Shown: positions 4,557 through 9,165 of the stretch, piece after piece
Layout: each line of letters begins with the position of its first letter
How positions within the stretch are numbered: position 1 is the first letter of the stretch
NCBI GenBank assembly: GCA_018335615.1
Contig: JAGXRS010000198.1
Location: 1 to 9,165 of the forward strand
From: Hydrogenophaga sp.
Lineage (GTDB): Bacteria; Pseudomonadota; Gammaproteobacteria; Burkholderiales; Burkholderiaceae_C
DNA: 9,165 bases
Direction of reading: 5' to 3'
Notes under the pieces: generated by a model
Seen by the model: only the letters and a program-made list of their open reading frames with translations
The model's database searches: none
What the model was told of the DNA's origin: nothing
Made by a program: the position numbers and the translations under genes

Positions 4557-6635
4557 ATGAACACCACCGCCACCCTCCCGACCCCACCCGACACACCGCC
4601 CGACGCCGCGCTGGCCGAACCGGCCGGCCACGGCTCGCCACTGCGCGGCGCCCTCTTCTGGGTCGCCATCGCCTTCTCGGCCTATCAGCTGTGGATGGCC
4701 GCGTTCCACCCGCTGTCCAGCCAGGTGATCCGCGCCTTCCATGTGGGCTTCGTGCTGCTGATGATCTACGCCCTGTTCCCGCCGATGGACGGGCGCTCGG
4801 CGCTGTGGCGCGGCCTGGGCTGGGTGCTGGGCATCGCCGGCTTTGCCACCGGCGTGTACCAGTGGTTCTTCGAGGCCGACCTGACGCAGCGCGCTGGTGA
4901 GCTCACACAGGCCGACTGGGTGGTGGGCGTGGCGCTGATCGCGCTGGTGTTTGAAGGTGCGCGGCGCGTGATGGGCTGGGGCTTGCCGCTGGTGTGCCTG
5001 ACCTTCCTGCTGTACGCCATGTTCGGCGAGCACCTGCCCGGCGCGATGGCGCACCGCGGCTACGGGCTGGACCAGATCGTGAGCACGCTGGGCTTCGGCA
5101 CCGAGGGCATCTATGGCACGCCGACCTACGTGTCGTCCACCTACATCTTCCTGTTCATCCTGTTCGGTGCCTTCCTGGAACAGGCCGGCATGATCCGCCT
5201 GTTCAACGACTTCGCCATGGGCACCGTGGGCCACACGCGCGGCGGCCCCGCCAAGGTGTCGGTGATCTCCTCGGGCCTCATGGGCACCATCAACGGCTCG
5301 GGCGTGGCCAACGTGGTCACCACCGGGCAGTTCACCATTCCGCTCATGAAGCGCTTCGGCTACAGCCCGGCCTTTGCCGGGGGCGTGGAAGCCACGTCCA
5401 GCATGGGCGGGCAGATCATGCCGCCGGTGATGGGCGCCGTGGCCTTCATCATGGCCGAGACCATCAACGTGCCCTACATCGAGATCGTGAAGGCCGCGCT
5501 GATTCCCGCCATCCTGTACTTCGTCACCGCCTTCTGGATGGTGCACCTGGAAGCCGGCCGCAAAGGGCTGGTGGGCCTGCCCAAGGAAGAATGCCCCAAC
5601 CCCTGGACGGCGGTGCGCGAGCGCTGGTACCTGCTGCTGCCGCTGGCCGGCCTGGTGGCGCTGCTGTTCTCGGGCTACACGCCGCTGTTCTCCGGCACCG
5701 TGGGCCTGGCGTTGACGGTGATCCTGATCTTCGGCGCCGCCGTGTTCAGCGGCATCCGGGGCACGGCGCTGCGCGGTCTGGCCTGGGTGCTGCTGGGCTT
5801 TGCCTGCGCCGGTTTCTTCCAGTTCGGCGTCGGCACCTTCTTCGTGGTGAGCGCGCTGCTGGTGGCGCTGACCTACATCTTGAAACGCGGCGGTGATGCG
5901 CGCGCCCTGGCCGTGAAGGCGCTGGTGGACGGCGCACGCCATGCGCTGCCGGTGGCCATTGCCTGCGCGCTGGTGGGCGTGATCATCGGCGTGATCAACC
6001 TCACCGGCGTGGCCGCCGAGCTGGGCGGCCACATCATCGCCATCGGTCGCGAGAGCCTGTTCCTGGCGCTGGTGCTGACCATGATCACCTGCCTGGTGCT
6101 GGGCATGGGCATTCCCACCATCCCCAACTACATCATCACCAGCTCGCTGGCCGCGCCGGTGCTGCTGGAGCTGGGCGTGCCCCTGATCGTCTCGCACATG
6201 TTCGTGTTCTATTTCGGCATCATGGCCGACCTCACGCCGCCCGTTGCGCTGGCCTGTTTCGCGGCCGCGCCGATCGCCCGCGAATCGGGGCTGAAGATCA
6301 GCATGCAGGCCATCCGCGTGGCCATTGCCGGCTTCATCGTGCCCTTCATGGCGGTCTACAGCCCGGCGCTGATGCTGCAGAGCGGCGACTGGATGGACAC
6401 AGCCTGGATCGTCTTCAAGGCGCTGGTGGCCATCAGCATGTGGGGCGCGGGCGCCATCGGCTACCTGTTCGGCCGCCTGAACCCGGTGGAGCGTGTGGTG
6501 GCCATTGTTTCGGCCAGCTTCCTGGTGGTCGCCCTGCCGCTGACGGACGAGATCGGCCTCGGTGCCGTGGCGCTGTTCGTTCTGTGGCACTTCTGGCGCA
6601 CGCGCCAGCAGCGCAGCATGGCCACGGCGCGCTGA
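4557..6635 (+). CDS. TRAP transporter fused permease (TAXI type, DctQ-DctM fusion)
   Basis: A 692-residue inner-membrane protein in which the small 4TM subunit and the large 12TM subunit of a TRAP transporter are joined, as is usual for TAXI systems. Helices at about 32-50, 57-75, 86-104 and 121-155 form the small part; the large part follows from about 195. Conserved motifs are GTINGSGVANVVTTGQFTIP (243-262), GGQIMPPVMGAVAF (284-297), LGMGIPTIPNYIITSS (515-530) and MADLTPPVALACFAAAPIA (556-574). It imports the receptor-bound substrate using an ion gradient (Na+ in characterised TRAP systems). I chose ATG 4557; an in-frame TTG at 4536 would start inside the terminator-like sequence. No good Shine-Dalgarno sequence precedes 4557. 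The N-terminal 25 residues are Pro/Thr/Ala-rich and poorly conserved-looking. The DUF1850 gene follows after 18 nt. Confidence 0.95.
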   Translation: MNTTATLPTPPDTPPDAALAEPAGHGSPLRGALFWVAIAFSAYQLWMAAFHPLSSQVIRAFHVGFVLLMIYALFPPMDGRSALWRGLGWVLGIAGFATGVYQWFFEADLTQRAGELTQADWVVGVALIALVFEGARRVMGWGLPLVCLTFLLYAMFGEHLPGAMAHRGYGLDQIVSTLGFGTEGIYGTPTYVSSTYIFLFILFGAFLEQAGMIRLFNDFAMGTVGHTRGGPAKVSVISSGLMGTINGSGVANVVTTGQFTIPLMKRFGYSPAFAGGVEATSSMGGQIMPPVMGAVAFIMAETINVPYIEIVKAALIPAILYFVTAFWMVHLEAGRKGLVGLPKEECPNPWTAVRERWYLLLPLAGLVALLFSGYTPLFSGTVGLALTVILIFGAAVFSGIRGTALRGLAWVLLGFACAGFFQFGVGTFFVVSALLVALTYILKRGGDARALAVKALVDGARHALPVAIACALVGVIIGVINLTGVAAELGGHIIAIGRESLFLALVLTMITCLVLGMGIPTIPNYIITSSLAAPVLLELGVPLIVSHMFVFYFGIMADLTPPVALACFAAAPIARESGLKISMQAIRVAIAGFIVPFMAVYSPALMLQSGDWMDTAWIVFKALVAISMWGAGAIGYLFGRLNPVERVVAIVSASFLVVALPLTDEIGLGAVALFVLWHFWRTRQQRSMATAR

Positions 6636-6653
6636 GGTCTTCGCAGCAGGCGC

Positions 6654-7136
6654 ATGGACACGCTCGGCATCTGCCTGGCGCTGGCGGCGGCCACCGCCCC
6701 GCCCGTGTTCGTGCCCGCCGAACGGTTCACGCTGGCCTGGACGCATTCGATCGAGAAAGTGCGCTGGGAGGAAGATTACGCCGTGATGGCAGGAGCCGTG
6801 GGAGCTGATGAGGCTGCGGCCAATGAAGCCGTGGAGAGCCCCGCCGGGCGGCCCACTGCCATAGACGCTGCGCCGCCGCGCCTGCACGCGGTGGCAGCCC
6901 GTGTGCGCGGCTCGGCCGCCGGCATGGAGCCACCCGAGGGCGCGCGGCTGGTGGACGGCTGGTACACCTACACGCCGGCCTTGCCCTACCCAACCGGGCT
7001 GCGCCTGACGCGCTCTGCCTACACCGCCGACTACGAGCTGTGCGTGCAGGGCGCCTGCCGCCCGATGGCCAACTGGCTGCCGTCGGACGGCGACATCACC
7101 CTGCTCACCGCCTGCCGCTCGGTCGCCGGGCGCTGA
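6654..7136 (+). CDS. DUF1850 protein, partner of the TAXI transporter
   Basis: A 160-residue protein with the DUF1850 signature: FTLAWTHSIEKVRWEEDY (25-42), RGSAAGMEPPEGA (85-97) and YTADYELCVQGACRPMANWLP (123-143). The family is often encoded beside TAXI-type fused permeases; its role is unknown. A short hydrophobic N terminus (about 4-19) suggests export or a membrane anchor, but it lacks a basic n-region. Cysteines 130 and 135 lie close together in the conserved C-terminal motif and could form a disulfide if the protein is periplasmic. Between EEDY and RGS the spacing is about 42 residues of Ala-rich sequence (43-84), about 20 more than I recall for other family members. The gene begins 18 nt after the permease stop, with only a weak AGG close to the ATG, so translation may depend on the upstream gene. 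Confidence 0.85.
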   Translation: MDTLGICLALAAATAPPVFVPAERFTLAWTHSIEKVRWEEDYAVMAGAVGADEAAANEAVESPAGRPTAIDAAPPRLHAVAARVRGSAAGMEPPEGARLVDGWYTYTPALPYPTGLRLTRSAYTADYELCVQGACRPMANWLPSDGDITLLTACRSVAGR

Positions 7137-7143
7137 GGCGGGC

Positions 7144-7159
7144 AAACCGCTCCGGGTTT
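7144..7159 (+). terminator. Weak hairpin after the TAXI module
   Basis: AAACC (7144-7148) pairs with GGTTT (7155-7159) around a 6-nt loop, 7 nt after the DUF1850 stop. No proper T-run follows, only CAAGTCTTG. It may be a weak or rho-assisted end of the operon. Confidence 0.25.
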
Positions 7160-7252
7160 CAAGTCTTGCACATGCTCGGCGCCCGCCGCGCTCCCGCCTG
7201 CTGCTGAGGCCCGTCATGGGTGCCGCCCGGGCAAGGCAGCGGCCGGGGCGGC

Positions 7253-7258
7253 TATCCT
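7253..7258 (+). promoter_or_regulatory. Possible -10 element giving a leaderless AEC permease mRNA
   Basis: TATCCT ends exactly 6 nt before the GTG at 7265, and no Shine-Dalgarno sequence is present. A start of transcription would fall on the start codon. No clear -35 box is visible in the GC-rich upstream DNA. Confidence 0.28.
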
Positions 7259-7264
7259 CCACCG

Positions 7265-8176
7265 GTGAACTTCGCCCAACTGCTCTTTCCCGACTTCTCG
7301 CTCATCCTCATCGGCTACCTGCTGTGCCGCTTCACTGCACTCAACCGCAGCGTGTGGCAGCCGGTGGAAAGCCTGGTGTATTACTTCCTGTTCCCGGTGC
7401 TGCTCTTTCACTCGATCGTGAAAAGCCCCCTGGACCTGGGCGCCGCCTCCAGCCTCATGGGCGCGGGCCTGGCGCTGGGCGTGAGCGCCATTGCGCTGGC
7501 CTATTCGCTGCCGCACTGGCCCTGGCTGGGCCGCCAGCTCGATGTGCGGCTGCACGCCGCCAGCGCCCAGGTGGCGTTCCGCTTCAATTCCTTCATTGCG
7601 CTGGCCCTGGCCGACAAGGTGGCCGGGCCGCAGGGGCTGCTGATGATCGCGGTGCTCATCGGCGTGTGCGTGCCGCTGTTCAACGTGGGCGCGGTATGGC
7701 CCATGGCGCGGCACGCGGGCAAGGGTTTTGCACGCGAGCTGGTGCGCAACCCGCTCATCATCGGCACCGCCACGGGCCTGGCGACCAACCTGCTGGGTTT
7801 CTCGATCCCGGTGTGGCTGGACCCCACGGTGAGCAGGATTGGCCAGGCATCGCTGGCGCTGGGCTTGATGGCGGCCGGCGCCGGCATGCAGTTCGGCAGC
7901 CTGACGCAGGCCAAGACACTGGGCGTGCTGGTGCTGTCGATCAAGCACCTGGCCATGCCACTGATGGCATTTGGCCTGGCGCAGGTGTTCCGGCTCGACC
8001 CGACACAAACCACCGTGCTGCTGATGTTCTCGGCCGTCCCCACCGCCTCCAGCTGCTACGTGCTGGCCGCGCGCATGGGCTACAACGGGCCGTATGTGGC
8101 CGGGCTGGTGACGCTGTCCACGCTGCTGGGCGTGGTGAGCCTGCCGTTTGCGCTGGGGGTGCTGGGCGGCGGTTGA
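7265..8176 (+). CDS. AEC-family permease (auxin efflux carrier-like)
   Basis: A 303-residue inner-membrane protein of the AEC family, with about ten helices in two five-helix repeats: roughly 5-22, 33-52, 61-80, 98-116, 124-145, then 163-180, 193-211, 217-240, 247-268 and 275-299. Family-like segments are LFPDFSLILIGYLLCRF near the start, VESLVYYFLFPVLLFHSIVKSP (34-55), RNPLIIGTATGLATNLLG (161-178) and LMFSAVPTASSCYVLAARMGYN (253-274). Bacterial members carry malate, malonate or other organic acids; the substrate here is unknown. I chose GTG at 7265 because the first helix begins directly after it; a GTG at 7220 would add a Gly/Pro-rich tail of no family character. It lies downstream of the TAXI module but after a 128-nt gap, so co-transcription is uncertain. 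A neighbouring organic acid importer and AEC carrier could handle related compounds; this is inference. Confidence 0.9.
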   Translation: MNFAQLLFPDFSLILIGYLLCRFTALNRSVWQPVESLVYYFLFPVLLFHSIVKSPLDLGAASSLMGAGLALGVSAIALAYSLPHWPWLGRQLDVRLHAASAQVAFRFNSFIALALADKVAGPQGLLMIAVLIGVCVPLFNVGAVWPMARHAGKGFARELVRNPLIIGTATGLATNLLGFSIPVWLDPTVSRIGQASLALGLMAAGAGMQFGSLTQAKTLGVLVLSIKHLAMPLMAFGLAQVFRLDPTQTTVLLMFSAVPTASSCYVLAARMGYNGPYVAGLVTLSTLLGVVSLPFALGVLGGG

Positions 8177-8288
8177 CCGGTGAGGATGCTTGCCGAGGCC
8201 CCGGGCGGCTTGTAGCGCCATCGCGGCGTTGATGAGCCTCAAGTTGTTGCAGAAGCAGCCGAAGAAAACAGATGGCAGCCAATCCGCG

Positions 8289-8323
8289 AACCGCTCTGCG
8301 GTTGTGCGGTTTCTCTGCTTTTC
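8289..8323 (+). terminator. Terminator-like hairpin after the AEC permease gene
   Basis: AACCGC (8289-8294) and GCGGTT (8298-8303) form a perfect 6-bp stem with loop TCT. TGCGGTT recurs at 8297-8303 and 8305-8311, so the left arm can pair with either copy. The T/C-rich stretch TTTCTCTGCTTTTCT follows the second copy (8310-8324). It lies 112 nt after the AEC stop and 15-50 nt before the protease start, so it may end AEC transcription or act in the protease leader. Confidence 0.45.
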
Positions 8324-8338
8324 TGGTTGACCTTTTCG

Positions 8339-9165
8339 ATGACGCCCATGACACCGTTTGCCACCCGCCCCCATTCCGCACCGTCCCTGTCGCTCGCCGC
8401 CGCCGCTCTGGCGTGTGCGCTGGTGGGTCTGGCACCGGCGCATGCCCAGTCGGGCAGTGCCGCCAGGCCGACCGTGGTGGGCAAACCCATCGCGGGGCAC
8501 TACATCGTGACGCTGCAACCCACGGTCACCGATGTGGCCGCCGAAGCCCGCCAGCTGGCGCAGGGTGCGGGCGGCTCGCTTGACCATGTCTACCAGCACG
8601 CCCTCAAGGGTTTCAGCGCACGACTACCGGACGCGGCCATCGCGGCGCTGCGCAACAACCCGAATGTGTTGCGGATCGATCAGGACGCCACCCTTCACAT
8701 CAACGCCACGCAGAACAGCGCGGCCTGGGGCCTGGACCGCATCGACCAGGTGGACCGCCCGCTGAGCAGCACCTATGAATACAAGGCCACTGGTCTGGGC
8801 GTTCGCGCCTATGTGATCGACACCGGCATCCGTCCCTCTCACGTCGACTTTGGCGGCCGCGTCCTGTCGGGCTACACCGCCATCCACGATGGCCAGGGAA
8901 CGGCAGACTGCAACGGCCACGGAACGCATGTGGCCGGCACAGTCGGTGGCGCCACCTGGGGTGTGGCCAAGTCGGTGCAGCTGGTGCCCGTGCGGGTGCT
9001 CGACTGCAACGGGACCGGCAGCTACAGCGGCGTGATCGCGGGCATCGACTGGGTGGCAGGCCAGGCACACCGCCCGGCCGTGGCCAACCTGTCGCTCGGC
9101 GGACCGGCCTCGTCCACGCTGGACGCGGCGGTGGCTGGCGCCATCGGCAAAGGGATTTCGATGGT
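8339..9165 (+). CDS. Secreted subtilisin-like serine protease (S8, aqualysin/proteinase K type), 3' end missing
   Basis: 275 complete codons are visible before the window ends. A signal peptide covers residues 1-36 (hydrophobic 17-33, AHA|QS cleavage). An I9 inhibitor propeptide follows at about 53-121 (GHYIVTLQP...LKGFSARLPDAAIAALRNNPNVLRIDQDA). The peptidase domain starts near NSAAWGLDRIDQ (126-137). Two of the triad residues are present: D161 in AYVIDTGI and H194 in NGHGTHVAG. The substrate-pocket motif ANLSLGG (249-255) is also there. The oxyanion asparagine and catalytic serine would lie beyond the edge. C191 and C223 occur at the positions of the aqualysin I Cys67-Cys99 disulfide, with the same spacing of 32. 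The enzyme is exported, self-matured by propeptide cleavage, and degrades extracellular protein. ATG 8348 in the same frame is an equally possible start; neither has a clear ribosome binding site. Confidence 0.92.
   Translation, partial: MTPMTPFATRPHSAPSLSLAAAALACALVGLAPAHAQSGSAARPTVVGKPIAGHYIVTLQPTVTDVAAEARQLAQGAGGSLDHVYQHALKGFSARLPDAAIAALRNNPNVLRIDQDATLHINATQNSAAWGLDRIDQVDRPLSSTYEYKATGLGVRAYVIDTGIRPSHVDFGGRVLSGYTAIHDGQGTADCNGHGTHVAGTVGGATWGVAKSVQLVPVRVLDCNGTGSYSGVIAGIDWVAGQAHRPAVANLSLGGPASSTLDAAVAGAIGKGISM

Noticed and set aside
3349..4641. N-terminal extension of the xerD frame far upstream on the minus strand
   Set aside because: The extra stretch is low-complexity and antisense to the TAXI receptor. 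The recombinase homology begins just after the ATG at 3348.
4440..7262. A 940-codon open frame on the minus strand across the permease and DUF1850 genes
   Set aside because: Its translation is a His/Gln/Gly/Arg-rich low-complexity sequence without domain character. It mirrors the strongly GC-biased codons of well-recognised genes on the plus strand.

Overview
The window is uniformly GC-rich and reads as the chromosome of a betaproteobacterium, most likely Burkholderiales/Comamonadaceae (a Hydrogenophaga-like relative). This rests on the style of the proteins: a proteobacterial RIO-type kinase, XerD, a TAXI-type TRAP transporter with a DUF1850 partner, and an AEC permease. It is an inference, since no rRNA or other marker gene is present. 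I see no tRNA, rRNA, CRISPR array, insertion sequence or prophage signature. Every gene interpreted here is intact except the two cut by the window edges.

Layout. Positions 1-696 hold two minus-strand genes joined by an ATGA overlap: a glutaredoxin-fold protein with no cysteine at all (328-696), followed by an unrecognised protein that runs off the left edge (1-331). Divergent from them are a secreted DUF1439 protein (838-1407) and then a RIO-family kinase (1492-2373). The kinase converges on xerD (minus, 2395-3348) with only 21 bases between the stops. Divergent from xerD is a three-gene TRAP-TAXI module on the plus strand: solute-binding protein (3508-4467), fused membrane permease (4557-6635) and DUF1850 protein (6654-7136). 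Next come an AEC-family permease (7265-8176) and an aqualysin/proteinase K-like secreted subtilase (8339 to beyond the right edge).

How they work together. The TAXI module is the one clear functional unit. A periplasmic receptor captures an organic anion, probably a carboxylate, and the fused 4TM+12TM permease imports it with an ion gradient; DUF1850 is a recurrent partner of unknown role. Its control region is unusual. An 11-bp perfect inverted repeat brackets the 5' leader, with its right arm touching both the ribosome binding site and the start codon. Two hairpins, the second terminator-like, separate receptor from permease and could make receptor expression exceed permease expression.

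Most of the window is ordinary accessory and housekeeping content. The points most worth a second look are the cysteine-free glutaredoxin-like protein with its coupled unknown partner, the inverted repeat over the TAXI leader, and the tandem hairpins inside the TAXI operon. I do not see convincing evidence of a wholly new multi-gene system.
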